Below are positions 11,925 to 24,775 of a DNA stretch of 64,000 nt, piece after piece. The number at the start of each line of letters is the position of its first letter. Within the stretch, counting starts at the first letter, position 1. Under the pieces are notes generated by a model that saw nothing but the letters and a program-made list of their open reading frames with translations, made no database searches and was not told where the DNA came from. The position numbers and the translations under genes were made by a program. Source of the DNA: Rachycentron canadum (taxonomy: Eukaryota > Chordata > Actinopteri > Carangiformes > Rachycentridae); assembly GCA_038496675.1 (NCBI GenBank), contig CM076669.1, positions 15,818,230-15,882,229 of the forward strand. Reading direction: 5' to 3'.

Positions 11925-12435
11925 ACAGAGCACATCAGTGCACATAGTTGCCTCATCGGTAATAGTAAGTGTTTTCACTGAAGCAAGGAGCAAACCACTG
12001 TGACGTCCCCCACTGGTTTGTAAACTACCATTCTGAAGCCTCCAATTTGTAATGTGATGTAATGTGGATCTGACCTGCTCTGTATCCTGATTGTCAGGCA
12101 GGTCTCTGTGTGTGGTACAGTCTGTCAATCACACAGTAGCCACACCCCCTAATTCATCCCCTGCTTTATGGTCTATTTTCCTCTAAATGGACCATCATTT
12201 AAAAAATGTTGTATTGAAGCCTTGAAACTAGAGACTGAGACCATAAACTCATCAGGAAAACATTTACTGAGCTAATAAATCAAGGGAGAAGTAGGGACAT
12301 TTTCACATAGACTTCAATACAATCTGACTTCTTTAACAACCAGTGGAGTCGCCCCCTGATGGTCATTAGAGAGAATGAGTTTACAGACCCAGAGTCTACG
12401 TCCATTTTTACGTACAGTCTGTGGTCTGAAACCAA
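11925..12435 (+). repeat. Dispersed teleost repeat, family B, copy 1
   Basis: 12124-12345 is nearly identical to 41817-42065, from TCAATCACACAGTAG through the AGTGGAGTCGCCCCCTGATGG block. The upstream part (AGCAAACCACTGTGACGTCC, GGTTTGTAAACTACCATTCTGAAGCC) and the end (TACAGTCTGTGGT) resemble a repeat I remember as common in percomorph genomes. It is non-coding, and its class is not assigned. Confidence 0.75.
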
Positions 12436-12439
12436 ACTT

Positions 12440-14020
12440 TGACCTTCCAAAACTAAAAACTAAGTCGTTTTTGTGCATAAATATTACCATGATGACAAAG
12501 GGCTGGTGATTCACTAATTATAAGTGTTTTCCTATCAGAGCTTTAAAGCGTTTACAGTTTCCAGTATTATTTCTTTTTATTTATGTCAGGACATTGCCAG
12601 ATCTCAGTAGTTTATTTGTTCAATAATACTACTGATAGAGACAAACTATAAACAGGAGAAAGCTATTATGCCATGAAGCAGAATTAATATTAATATTAAC
12701 TAATATTCATGACAAATGCTGAAGCAAGATTTCCATCTTCTCTGTTGTTTTTATTCCTACCAAAGCTGACAATGTTTTTTGGACGTATAAATGTTGTCTG
12801 TTTTTGTCTGAGTGGACGATTCGATGTGAGTCCATGTCCACATTTTGTGAGCCAGCACTGTGCGTACCTGTGACAAAAATAACCTGGATTATTGGGTCAG
12901 CAGCAGTTTGGGTGATAAAAAGTGACCTGCTTCTTCCACAAGAGCAACGCGCCAGTGAGCAGAAGTGATTAGAACCAGAGTTTATTTACCAAAACACCAA
13001 AAGCAGTGTGTAATTTTATTATTTCATTATTAGCTTTGGGAGACAGTGGGTGGAAAAAGCAGCAAAAAGGTGGAGGGATCACTCAGACCACTCAAGTATC
13101 AACACTGAGCTCTCCGAATAGTGATTTTGTTCTTAAATGCGTCTCATGTTTCCTGTTTATGTGCAGATATGACTCACATTAGTCTGTAACATGAACATCA
13201 TCCTTTAATATCGGGAAAATTATTCATTTCAAAACACGAGTGGGAGAAACACGTAGACTGAATTGAAATGAAAACTGCTCTTTTGAGTGTATCTTAATCT
13301 TAGCATAAATATTTTGCAACCTAAAGTGATGGGAAGGAGAGAAGAGAGGGTTTTTAGCATGTGTCAAAGTACAATGCTGATTCACTCCCACACTAGCAAT
13401 TTTGTCATTGACTCACAAATCTTCAGTGTTGCAGGAATCAAGCTGGGATGAGAACATTACCCCGGGCCCTTTCTATAAATGACTCTAAAATTAACCTCGT
13501 CTGTTTGGCAATAATACGCTAAAAGTCATTTACGGTACAACTGCCTCTGTCTAACCCAGTGACGTCTGACCATGTGCCACAGAGACGTCCAGGCTGCCGC
13601 GGGTCATCTCAGTGATCTGTCCCACCTGGCTGAGGCTTTTATAATCAGTGAATCACTGTCCTGTGGAGAAGAGATCTGACCACAGACAGGGCAGACATGT
13701 TTGTTTACTCTTGCATTGTTTCCTGAGGTGATTTTTTTTTTTTTTTTTCTGTTCATAGTGTTTGAATTTTACCTGGTGGTGCAGGTGCATTTTTCAAAAT
13801 CTTTTTTTTTTTTTTTTTTTGGCAGACACCACTGCAACCATCTGATGTCTTATCAGGTGAGACTGCAAAAAATGAGCCCACAGGTAACAGCTCTGCAGGT
13901 TAATGAAGTGGATGTAGTAATGATGACAGGTGCAAAGGGAAAAGTCTGGTGACTTAGTAGAGCAACAAAGTGTGTGGATAGATGGGTCAACAAAATACAG
14001 GAAATAATATAATAACTATA
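12440..14020. other. Unique non-coding DNA
   Basis: Nothing recognised beyond poly(T) runs at about 13732-13749 and 13802-13820. The open frame at 13701-13952 is built on these runs and is not credible. Confidence 0.55.
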
Positions 14021-14026
14021 CATATA

Positions 14027-14512
14027 CAGTACTGTGCAAAAGTCTCAGGTCACCCTTAGATTTGTTCTTTTATCAATGCTTTAATGACCGTATATAATTA
14101 TTTCTCAGTCTCTTTATTAGAATAGAACCAGAAAATACAGGAAATGTGTAGCAGGAATATGTATGTAGTATCACGTATGTAGTATCTAAAAAAAAAAAAC
14201 AGAGTCAAGTATTCAGTGTGACCTCCTCTGACACTGGAACAACAGCAGGAACCGGCTCTTAAACCTAAATGAATGGAGCCATAACTAATGTCATTGTTAA
14301 CACCTGTATTTGTATTTGACTATTTCATGTCAACATGATGCTGTGAAAAAGGTCCATTACAGCAGGTTTGAGCAGGACATGATGGAGAAGCCATTTTGTT
14401 CTGAAAATTGTGGGGTTTATTTATTTTGTGTACATATTTCCTGTTTGTATCTCAATAAAAAGACTGAAAAATAAATATTGTTGGTTAGTGGTGGACTAAG
14501 ACTTTTGCACAC

Positions 14513-14520
<8 letters not shown>
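14027..14520 (+). mobile_element. Second copy of the Tc1/mariner-like element, single-arm form
   Basis: It starts TA|CAGTACTGTGCAAAAGTCTCAGG and follows the left arm of the element at 2992 to about 14386 (GGACATGATGGAG). It then has different internal sequence and a short inverted right end (about 14430-14515, ending GACTTTTGCACACAGTGTG). It carries the TATGTAGTATCACGTATGTAG plus poly(A) segment that in copy 1 occurs only, inverted, in the right arm. No transposase frame. The right end merges into a (TG)n(TA)n tract. Confidence 0.8.

Positions 14521-14544
<24 letters not shown>
14513..14544. repeat. (TG)n(TA)n microsatellite
   Basis: About six TG units continue into about ten TA units at the right end of the transposon copy. 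It probably grew from the terminal CAGTGTG. Confidence 0.9.
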
Positions 14545-14552
14545 AAATTACT

Positions 14553-14972
14553 GTTCCAAAGTTAGCCAAACCAATTATTGTAACCATGACAACACAGGTT
14601 GTTTAATGTTGAGGAAGTGCTTAGTTTAACTAAAATCACCGTTTTCACCACTTTTCCAAAACTTAACCAAGCCACGACTGTTAGTATAGTAACCATGGCG
14701 ATGGAAGTAGAAACGCGAGAGTACGTACAGTACGACTTACAGTACGCAGTCGGAGGACTGGTTGTTCACACCCTCTGTGTCTGGAGCCACAAAAGGCTGC
14801 GCAGACCAACCTGACAGGCAGGAATACATTCAGACCGGTCAAAATATTCAGCTGTGCTTTGTTGTAAAATGATCTCACGTTTAATAACTCACCAACCTCA
14901 CGTTGTCTGAAGGAGGTTATTTTGAATAGAGGCAGCAGCTACTTGGAGAGACTGAAACAAGCAGCTGAAACT
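14553..14972 (-). repeat. Dispersed repeat, family C, copy 1 (inverted relative to copy 2)
   Basis: The reverse complement matches 20549-21000 over most of its length. Shared blocks include GCTGCTTGTTTCAGTCTCTC, CTCTATTCAAAATAACCTCC, TTTTGACCGGTCTGAATGTA, the GCCATGGTTACTAT box and GTCATGGTTACAATAATT. It is non-coding; open frames here are fragments of the repeat. Confidence 0.85.
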
Positions 14973-15147
14973 TCACCTCCCCTGGTCTGTGGCTGTATCC
15001 TGACCCTGGTGATGGTGCATATTTGACAGCCAACATTTTTGGTTTTATTTTTCCCAGCATGGCCGTATTAGCCCCCAGGCACCACACAGTATGTTGCTAC
15101 TATTATAATGAACAAACTTTTGGAAGTTGTAGCAGTTGTAAGGTTAA

Positions 15148-15621
15148 CTAAATGCCTAAAATGTGAGTGCAAACATGGCACAGGTCATCACACATCAGTG
15201 TAAGTCCGCCCACCCGTTCCTTGAACACTGTTCTGTGACAGTTAACCTGAATTCTGTGGGAATCGGCTTGGCTCGGCGTGGAAGGTAACCAAGCATCTGC
15301 TCCCGCAGGCTGAGGAGCCATTTTAAGAGCTTGACATCGGCGCTGTTCGAGCGCGAGAAATGCAGCCTCTCGGTAGTCGCCTGCTGTTATCCAAGGACGA
15401 CCGTGTCTCTCGTGCTCTGCTCTGCAGAGGGACAGTGCTCCAGCATGTGTGAGAGTCTTCATCTGAGCAGATGCGTGCCACTGTGTGCCAGCCACTAATG
15501 CCTCCTGGCATGTGATGTGTCTTAAATTACCACTGCTGCTTACTGTCAGAAGGCACCAGGATTGTTTCAAGTCAGCACGTGTCTCAGCTAAGCGGCTGTT
15601 TAATTTGCCACCTTGCTTCAC
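15148..15621 (-). other. Longest open frame of the window (157 codons), no recognised product
   Basis: An uninterrupted minus-strand frame of 157 codons with an ATG start, in DNA that is GC- and CpG-richer than its flanks. A second frame (15511-15323) is open inside it. No domain, signal peptide, membrane segment, splice site or low-complexity bias was recognised. One frame of this length in 64 kb searched six ways can arise by chance where GC is high. Could also be a conserved non-coding element. Confidence 0.12.
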
Positions 15622-18600
15622 AGTTCACTTCAGTGCAGGATGACTGTAATGGTAAAATTCAAATAAGAGTAAGATGATAAATCGAAACACTTTGCTACAA
15701 CACAACATTGTGCATGAAATGAATTATTCATTTTAACATCAACAACATTTCGAGACATTAGAAAAATGACCATAAACAAATAACTATCGTTATCTGTGTG
15801 AGTAAATGAGTCTCATCGCCCAGGTATTATAACCCTGAGTCCTACGCTTCCCATGATGCAACTCCAGCTATTGTTTGGTCAGACTTGTGATGGTGAGCCC
15901 TAACTTATCTGATAACAATGGAAATGATCATTAAAAGTCTTGTTTTAATATTGTCTTTTTATCAGAAATGACAATTATATTAATGGAGAGGCCTGAATTT
16001 TGATTTTGATTTGAATGCATGTGGCTGTTCACATGCTGTTTTGCTGCCTTCTCATTGGAACATATTTGGTGAACAACAAGTCGACTCAGAGTGGAGTTAG
16101 TTTTCTAAAGCACCACCCTGAAACACCTGCTGCCTCTTGGTTATTTTATGAGATCTGAGAAGGAGAGAAGGATGAGGAGGAGGGAGCATGAAAGAGACAG
16201 ATAGCAGGAAAGAGAGCTGATGTAAAAGGAAAAAAGCAAAGTCACTGCGTCTTGAGTTTTATCTAAATGACCTCAGATATCACATTCACCCAGATGCTGA
16301 ATTGGGTCTGATCTTGAGGTAAACAGCTTGACTTTGGGAGGATTACACTTGGAGCTTGCGGTAGCAAAAAGCCAGAACTTTCGCTTGACTAAGCCTTACT
16401 CAAGTTTCAGTGTGTTTCAGAGTCTGGATCTCAAGGACATTGAGGTATTTTAAACAAATGAAATGCTCACAAATGAAAGTTTACATGCTGCGCTTACCAA
16501 ACTTACCCTGTCATAGGCTTCACCCTGGTATTCTGTGCTATGCTACTGACTCAAGAAGCAACATTATTATAAGACTTTATTACCCTTATTCAACAAGCCC
16601 ACAGAGTGTTGGGTGTGTGATGACTTCTACCCCTTTAATATTTAGCATTTGTTATGCTTGAACATTAGGTAGCAGCCTATGGTGAGCAGCACTCGGGACT
16701 GGTTGAAGGGACGGCTCCATCACGACGTGATGATGTAGATTCTATATTGACACTTCCACTGCTGTATTCTGGGAGAGAGACTAGTTTGCTGTACCCTGCC
16801 ATCCGGTTTAAAAGGCATATACTGTCGATACAGCAGATCTAAATTGCTGAACCTGTTCATGTGATGGAGTAATACAAACTCTGATACTAACTGATACTAA
16901 ATTGTCCCTAAGCATATATCAACTGCTCTCGGGCCATTTTATGAGACATATTGTAGTGATGTTCAGAGACCAGGGTTTTCCTGAAGTAGTAAAGTAGCCA
17001 TTGTTAGAATTGAATGTTGTTTAACAATCTGTCACAGCAACACATTGGGAATACATATGGGCGCCGGAGTTGTCATTTCGACCTTTACTGCTTTAAGTCC
17101 CTACTCACCTGGAAAGTGAAAGCCAGGCCAAGTTTGCTACTATTGGCACTGATCCCCTCTCTCTCTTGTCCCTGTTCATTTTTTAACACCTGCTGAGTCA
17201 TGGGCAGCTGCTGCACACTCTTTAGTTGTGTGTGAGGCTACGTTTGAAGACAAATTACGTCACAGCAATGCAACAAGGTTGTCCCATTTGAGTGCTCCTT
17301 CAAAGTACCACCACTCCGCACCACGAATGACAGCAATATGGCGCTGACGTCGACGTATAGAAGGACCTGAGGATTACACTTCAAAATGATTTGGCTTCAG
17401 TTCAGTTCAACAAGTACAAAATGTAAAGAAAAATAAGAGCCTGAAAAACAAAAAATTGTGTTGTTAAGGTTACGAGGTGACAGGAGCGGTGCTTTGTGAG
17501 CAGTGCTAAGGGCGGGAACAGCTTGTAGCAGTAATTCTATGTAGGACAGCCAGTCAGACGGTTTGGCCTTGGCCACCTACAACAGCATCGAAGGCCACTG
17601 CGTCCTCCGAGGGATGTGGCCCTTGCATTGGGACACAGCATTTGTGCTTGTAGCTAACGTTAGCTGTCTGGTCTTTCGGTGTCATCACAGTTGGACCTAT
17701 GAAAGACAGACTGTCAGCACATTGTGTCAACCAAAACTTTATTTACACATTTATTAACACGTATTTTTATATACATTGATGCTCCATTCTCAGCAGATAC
17801 TGGGTGTCTCTAAGGATTCTGGAAATACCTAAATAATAGCAGAAAGTGTTTTTAATCAGATGCTCAGCTTTAAGACTCAAATGTAACAGAACTGGGGCTA
17901 AACCATCCCTGACTGAAAGGATGGGTTTGGTGACATACAGTGAGCGACTCCTCCTGTTCCCCTTCTCTCTAACGTGCTGGCACTACATGCGAAGGTGCGT
18001 GTCTTTCAGCGCAGTATAATTCCACTATTTATGCAGCAAGCGTTTATGGAGGTAAAAACAATCAGGCGCTGCGTGAGATCTGCAGGTTGAGCGCCGGCTG
18101 CAGTGTCACATTTAAATGCCGTGGTGTGTCTGCACGCGCTCACAGCCCAGCATGTAAATATAACCTTCTCCTCTGTAGCACCCTCGTATTCCCGCCCTCC
18201 TCAGACACAGGCAATTATACTATTCACTCTCTGCCAAGCTCTGCCTCAAACCATGACTCTCTTCCCATTAGAAGTCACTTAAGCAGCGTGCTGGAGGAGG
18301 CTAGTGGAGCTGTGGAGAGGGTCTCTTTTTCAACAGCGACCCACACTTACAGTGGTGTGTGTAATTGGCTTTCCAAAGCCGGAGAAATCTTAATGTTAGT
18401 GAGAGGTGAAGCAGAACCATCTTCATCTCATCTTTCAACCACTGCCCACTTCAGCTGTCAGCACCTGGTTAGGCTGCACACAGGAAAGTTTCAGAGTTTC
18501 GTCACGTTCAAACATAATTAACATCTCCGTTAAGTCTGGTTTGTTTTTATAATGATAAACCAGTAGATTTGATGTAAACACAGTAAGAAGTTAATGAGAT

Positions 18601-20545
18601 TTGACAAACAAGACAACAACGTGCTTATTAAAGCCATTTCAAAATAAAAGAAACAGATCCATCAGTGTTACTCTCTGCACCTGTTAATACATTTAAATCT
18701 GTGATCCAGTCTGGCTGACTCTGGTCTCAGTCTTGACACATTTCTGATGACTCAGATTTGTGCTGGTTTCATGGTGGGCGATTGGTTTCTATCCAAAACG
18801 TTACCAGGGTGTCTGTGATACCTGACACCTACAGTACAGTAGATAAAGTGTTACATTTATATTGATACTGATACAGATAAGAACTGTAACTATAAATCAG
18901 AGGAGACTCGACACAATAATGTTCAGTAAAGGTTTTTATTAGGCCTTCATTCACACCTCATGGTTTCTATCAGCAGATTGAATTTACACAGTCATGAAGA
19001 TAGATTTATATGCGATGATATACATATGTTATCACATTATCTTTTTTCTCAATCTTTATTGAAAAACATTCAAGTATTAAAATAATATGTGCTCAACATA
19101 TGTTACATATATGTGTAATATAATAATAACAGCTAGGGCACATGCACACACACACAAACACAAGCAGACACAAAAGGGTAATACGGAGATGACTTGGAAA
19201 TAGAATGAAATGAGAAAATATAAAAAATAATGATGAAAAATAAAAGGATGACAAAGTAAAAGGTTTTTTAAGTTAAGATTAAAATAGTAAAAAGACAAAA
19301 TCACTAGAAAGTCTAGAAATGGAAATAGTCTAGAAAATAGAATAGAAAAAAATACTGAAAATATTAGAAAAAGGTAAAATAAGAAAAAGCAAAAAGACAA
19401 ATCGAGATAATGAACTGCATTATTGTAGAACTATTAGTGAAGTTATCAATATACAGTATATTCTTTTTAAAGGTTTACATCAGAGTTTGTTTCAACAACT
19501 GTGAAAATGACCATGTTCGAGTCAACAAATTCACAGAAAACTCAGTGCAACAATTACGTGTTCAAAACATAATGGTCCTTTCACACTCAACGTGTTACCA
19601 TGTTTGATGACATCCAAGTGGTCTCTATGACACCTGCGCAAACACCATATGTTGGCAAAGACCACGAGATGCAGTTGCGCACTGAAGAAGACTTTAAAGA
19701 TACATATATTTATTCCAGCTTCAGGAATAAACATTGAAGCTTAAGCGGAACAATTCAAATAATGTGAAATGTAATTTTACAGCAGGTTAATATTACAGAC
19801 GGTTTATAATAAATTAAACATGGATTCAGGTAATTGTATGGATCCCACTACCTCATTGGACAGCATTTCAAGTAACAAAGCAGGTGGATTTTTCATTAAT
19901 AGATTAGGGTGAAAAAAAAAACCAAAAACAGTTTCATCCTCATTAAGCTCCTGTTAGATAATCCTCAATCCTCCCACTTTCAATACACAAGGAAAACAAA
20001 ACCCTTCATCTAATGGATAAAACACAGAATTCCTGTAGATCTGTTTTATTTTCATTAGATTATTCATGTTTATCTTTTGCACATGGTCTTGAAAATGACT
20101 CAGTTTGCAGCAAAAACACCAGGACTGGATCTCTGCCTTGCATCTGCTGCAGGTGTGTGGACGCCTTTGTGTTAAGATCAAGAACAGGAACGTGTCTGTC
20201 TGTTGTGCAGCGTCTCGCTCTCCCTTTTGATCTTTTGCTCTCTGTCTGTGAGCGCTGACGGCAGGCGGCCTGTGACTCTGGAGGAGCCCTGCCTTGACAC
20301 CATCTGTGCAGCTCTAGCTCTCCACGCTCGCAGTCACATGATGACACTAACGTCACTGCACCGCCTGCGGCAACAGGCAGGCGTGCATATACAGTGCACA
20401 CACATTTACGGTACATGTGAATCACATTTATGGCAGGTGCTTAAACAAGCCAACTTACAGCCTGGCTGTGTATTAATGATTAAACAACAGCCAGTTCAAA
20501 TGAAGATGCTGTAGACATGAGTGAGAGTGTAGGGGTCCTTCAATC
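15622..20545. other. Mostly unique non-coding DNA
   Basis: No gene recognised. About 19190-19400 is strongly A-rich on the plus strand. On the minus strand it precedes TTCAATAAAGATTGAGAAAA, which looks like a weak polyadenylated retroposon end. The 144-codon plus-strand frame at 18087-18521 has no recognisable motif. About 17550-17720 shares the phrase TTGGGACACAGC with about 43368-43379 and may be part of a dispersed repeat. Confidence 0.45.
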
Positions 20546-20548
20546 AAC

Positions 20549-21190
20549 TACACTGAGCTGCTTGTTTCAGTCTCTCCAAGTAGCTGCTGCCTCTATTCAA
20601 AATAACCTCCTTCAGACAACGTGAGGTTGGTGAGTTATTGGATGTGAGATCATTTTACAACAAAGCACAGTTGAATATTTTGACCGGTCTGAATGTATTT
20701 CTGCCTGTCAGGTTGGTCTGTCTCCAGACGCAGAGGGTGTCCTGAGAAATGGCCACTAGCAGCGCACCTTAGTACCTTTGTTGTCATGGTTACAGTAAAC
20801 ACATGAACTGTACCTAACTGGAAGTGATGCGCCTACCTCTGTCGCCATAGTTACTATAATAACAGTAATTGCTTGGTTAGGTTTAGGAAAAGATGGTGAT
20901 TTAAGTTCAAATTAGCACTTTGACATTAGACAACGTTTATTGTCATGGTTACAATAATTACTTGGCTAACTTTGTCACAGTCATGATAATAGAGGCAACC
21001 TAACGCTACTTTCACATGGGAATCAAACATTTCTCTCCTCTGTCACCTCAACCACCCACCCGATGTGGACTCTGTCGCTCTATGAACTACGTCTCCAGAC
21101 TTTTCCCTTTGCTGCTGTCATCATAACTACGACCACTAGATGTGGCCTAGCAACAGAACCTAACTATGGGTCATTATAACCTGATGACAG
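20549..21190 (+). repeat. Dispersed repeat, family C, copy 2 (longest)
   Basis: The left part matches the reverse complement of 14553-14972. The right part (about 20830-21170: CTCTGTCGCCATAGTTACTA, GGTTAGG...GGAAAAGATGGTGA, TCTATGAACTACGTC, ACCACTAGATGT..CCTAGCAACA) matches the reverse complement of 26500-26872. It thus bridges both other copies and is the fullest version. It has no coding capacity or terminal inverted repeats that I can see. Confidence 0.85.
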
Positions 21191-23820
21191 ATAGTTGCTA
21201 TTAAAGTTTTTAAAGTTTCCAACAACAGCTGGCGACCTGAGAAAAAGGACTTAGAAGATTCAGACACAGATTTAAACCCGCTAAGCTGCTAACTAGCCAA
21301 CCACCTCCAGCTGGCCAGAATCAGGGCTAGAGGTAATGATTCACCTGATGACCTTAAAACATTGTCTTTTATTGTAAGTCACTGTCATTACTCCAATACT
21401 CTTCAACACAAACAAAAAAAAAAAAATCAATGCACATAAAGACTTGAATTAAACTGTCCAGTTTCAAAGACAAAGCTGGTGATTTTACAATAAGAATCAG
21501 AGGCTTCAGGTCCCAGATGTTCATTTCATTGTTTTTTGCTTCAGAGGCTGAGAAATAAAGGTTTTAGTGCGCGTCAGCCTCAGTTGTTTTCAGACACTGA
21601 GGTTTTAGGAGGAGTCTTGGGTCTTAATGAGTTAACCTCAACCAGCAATAAACAAAACAAGCAATGGAAATGTTGTTTTCTCTCCTCCTGTAAATGTCTC
21701 CAATTTTTCTTTGTTGAAAGATGAAATCTATCCCAGAGTTTTCCTCTTGGTGAATATGTGGGGTGAGTCATCATCCGTGCCGTGCCAACTCTCAAAGTAT
21801 GACTCAGTTTGGTGTCCCTTTATAGTCAAAACGCTGTCTTGGAGGTGTTTCCACCTTGACAAGAAAACACTTCTGCAGGAAACACTAAACGCTTCAGCAT
21901 GAAAATGGCTGTCAGCAATTTAAATCTAAAAATATCATTATTACCCTTTGAAGTCCTCATCTCCACACACGTCACAGACATTCAATGTTGCGCCTCCTCT
22001 AAGACAAACTAGAGATATAAATAATTTAATATCTGCCAAATGCAAATGAGGTCAGGCGACATCGCCATCCACATGATGTCACCTTAAGTGTTTGTGCGTC
22101 AGAAGGTTCCTGTTGCTTCAACAAACTTTTGTTCTCAACCTTAATTCAACTTTGTTCATTTTCCTGCTTTTTCTTGTAAATTAGAATCACGTCGTCCTTT
22201 TACCTGTGGACCAGGCCTCATGAACACAGCACTTATATCAGACAGGCCTTTGGTTCTCGGTGTATGTGCATCGGCGCAATCAGCTGTTTGACCTCAGCGC
22301 ACTTTCCAACTGTGACAAACTGCAGGCTGCCACATGTAAACATCTCTCTCTCTGACCCCATAAACCTTGGCATTGTGGAGGTGTTTCTGCAGTTATTCCT
22401 GGTTCTTTGGCCCTGCTAACAAAGGGAACCATCAACTCAAGGAGAAGACTGATACTTTATGGTTTTAAGCATCTCATAAACATTACTTGGAGTTTGAATG
22501 ACACATGAGAAGTCAAGTTGCCTGCTTTTAAAATCTTTTAAAGTCTGGTAGCTCATTTGCTTGTGTAAGCCACAGAGCCCCAAAGGTTTCTCAGGGCAAA
22601 CTATCTCCAAACAGTTTAGAGTTTTTTTTTTTCAAAGTTGCTCTTGATGGACTTGCTCATTGGCAGTGACAAGTGAAGCTACTCAGCAGAAAGTGGGAAA
22701 AGGGGAAATGCCCTGGGCGAGCTGACATCCAACAGCCCAGTGAGTCAGAGGACCAGCAACAGGAAGAAAAGGAGTTTTAAGACCTCACAGCTCCAACATG
22801 GTTGAGTCTCCTCAGCCCTGCCAATGGGACGCCAGCTGACAAACACAGGGCTGTTTCTTATTGTCATTTTTTAGTTATCATTTATATCTTTCATACACAT
22901 TTGTGTAGTAATGTAATATATAACTCTATATTGGGACAAATCAGATTTGTTTCTTCTAGTAGAGTCATCCATAGCAATGCTGCTTCCTCCCAAAATTTCA
23001 ATTCAGTTCACCACTAATAATGATAGAAATCTGCATGTCTTCACCAAACAACTTTACCTTGAAATAGTTGTTTTTCTCTCAGTTTGTTAAATATCAATGC
23101 TCCCCTGTAGTTTGTAGTTTGATGCTAAATCCTTATCAGCAACTTAATAAAGTGTTGTGTCAATGCAATGTTTCAAAATGACCTCTTGGAAAACAATGTG
23201 AGAAGTCTAGTTTTAGAAAACTATGGGGGGGCAACTACAAAATGAAGCACATGCAGGAAGTGGTGTAGTTTCTGCTTAATTAGGTCAGCATTGATGCTGA
23301 CGCCCACGCAGTTTGTGCTTTCTATTAATGGTTTCCATCTGAAGCACTCCAGCGGACTGAGACTTCAGCTGATGCTCCAACAAGGAGACGTGATTCAGAT
23401 TTCTGGAATAACTAACGGCCATCAGAGGACTCTCATTCCACCCTGAGGCTGACCAGTTTCATCCGTCCAACCGGGCCAGCTGCTGCCTCTCCAATGCATA
23501 CTTTTACTTTTCACATTCCTGTGCTGGGCTAAAATAACAGCAGGATTCAGGTGAGACTTCAGTTGAATGCATGTTAATATGTTCAGTCCTGTGCATAGAA
23601 ATACCACTGAATTTGCATAGAAATGAGTCCTTTTCCTCCAAGGAGATGTAGTCTTTAGTGTCACACCAGCCATTCATATGTGTAGAAGCTGTCAGTCACT
23701 GTGAGTGATGGGTTTGCAGTAGCTTCCAGTTTAACATGGAACATATCAGGTCACAGCAGCTGTATGTGTAAATTGCAAAATGCAAGGTAGAAGTTTTCTT
23801 CCTCAGGGCATAATGTCCTC
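21191..23820. other. Unique non-coding DNA
   Basis: No gene, RNA or repeat recognised; only short random frames. Confidence 0.5.
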
Positions 23821-23823
23821 CAG

Positions 23824-23825
<2 letters not shown>

Positions 23826-23856
<31 letters not shown>
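23826..23856. repeat. (GT)n microsatellite
   Basis: About 15 GT units, giving a spurious Thr-His frame on the minus strand. Confidence 0.95.
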
Positions 23857-23858
<2 letters not shown>

Positions 23859-24376
23859 AGGAACTGTTTCTGCTCAACCCATTTTGGGAGTAAATAAAAG
23901 GTTATGGTAAAGTAGTCCAAGAGGACAGGGAGAAGACCACAGGGCTGAATCTGAACATCGCTAATGTAAGAAAAGAGGACCCACAGACCCAGTTAGGTCT
24001 GAGCAGAGGAATCAAGGCAACAGGCTTTACACCTCAACCTGTCTCTTCAGCTCTGTGACATTTGATTTATCGCTTTCTCTTTTTTTTTCCTCCCTTTTTT
24101 TGTCCATTTTACCATCTCTTCCTGATGTAGGGTTCATGTATCACCCAGTAAATCTCTCTTCAGTTGGTCACATCTAAGGTCCTGGTCAATATACATCAGA
24201 CCTACACTGTGGGGACAAGCAGGGACATTGCTATTAGATAATAGGGTAATGGAATATTTATCATGACAGTTGACCAAAATTTCAGCAGCATGTGAAAAAT
24301 GCTTCTTAATTAAGATTTTACTTTTCTTCATTTACTGTAGTTTCTGAAGAGTGGTTTTGAAGCTCAGAGTGAGCTG

Positions 24377-24775
24377 CTCTGCCGTCGCCATCTTGGCAGT
24401 GTATGACTCTGCCCCTAGCTAATCCAAAAAACAACAAAAAGGTGTGTCTGGAGCTGGTGACTCATACTGGGTGGTTACAAGCATATGCTCACCCACCTGT
24501 GAGTCGAAGAGGGCATATTCTCAATTCACTTTAATCCTTAATAAAATAACACCAAATTAATAAAAACAGGCAAGTTACACATAAATTCTTCCCTGTGCAG
24601 TTGTCATGAAGGAGGAAATTGGCTATAAAGACCGAAACTGTACCAGACTGTAAATGTGTATTTCTGCTGTAAAGCTGGACATTTTAACATGGGAGTCTAT
24701 GGGGACTGACTCACTACTGGAGCCGGACTCTAGTGGTCTGTAGAGGAACTACAGTGTTCTCACCTGTGGAGGTAG
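24377..24775 (+). repeat. Probable dispersed teleost repeat
   Basis: The phrases GTCGCCATCTTGGCAG, CTGTAAAGCTGGACATTTTA, ATGGGAGTCTATGGGGA and CTAGTGG...AGAGGAACTACAG resemble a repeat I remember from many teleost introns. No second copy of this part lies in the window, so the call rests on memory rather than on internal comparison. Confidence 0.45.

Noticed and set aside
18087..18521. 144-codon plus-strand frame with many Ser and His
   Set aside because: No recognised domain, no splice or promoter context, and composition typical of random frames in stop-poor DNA.
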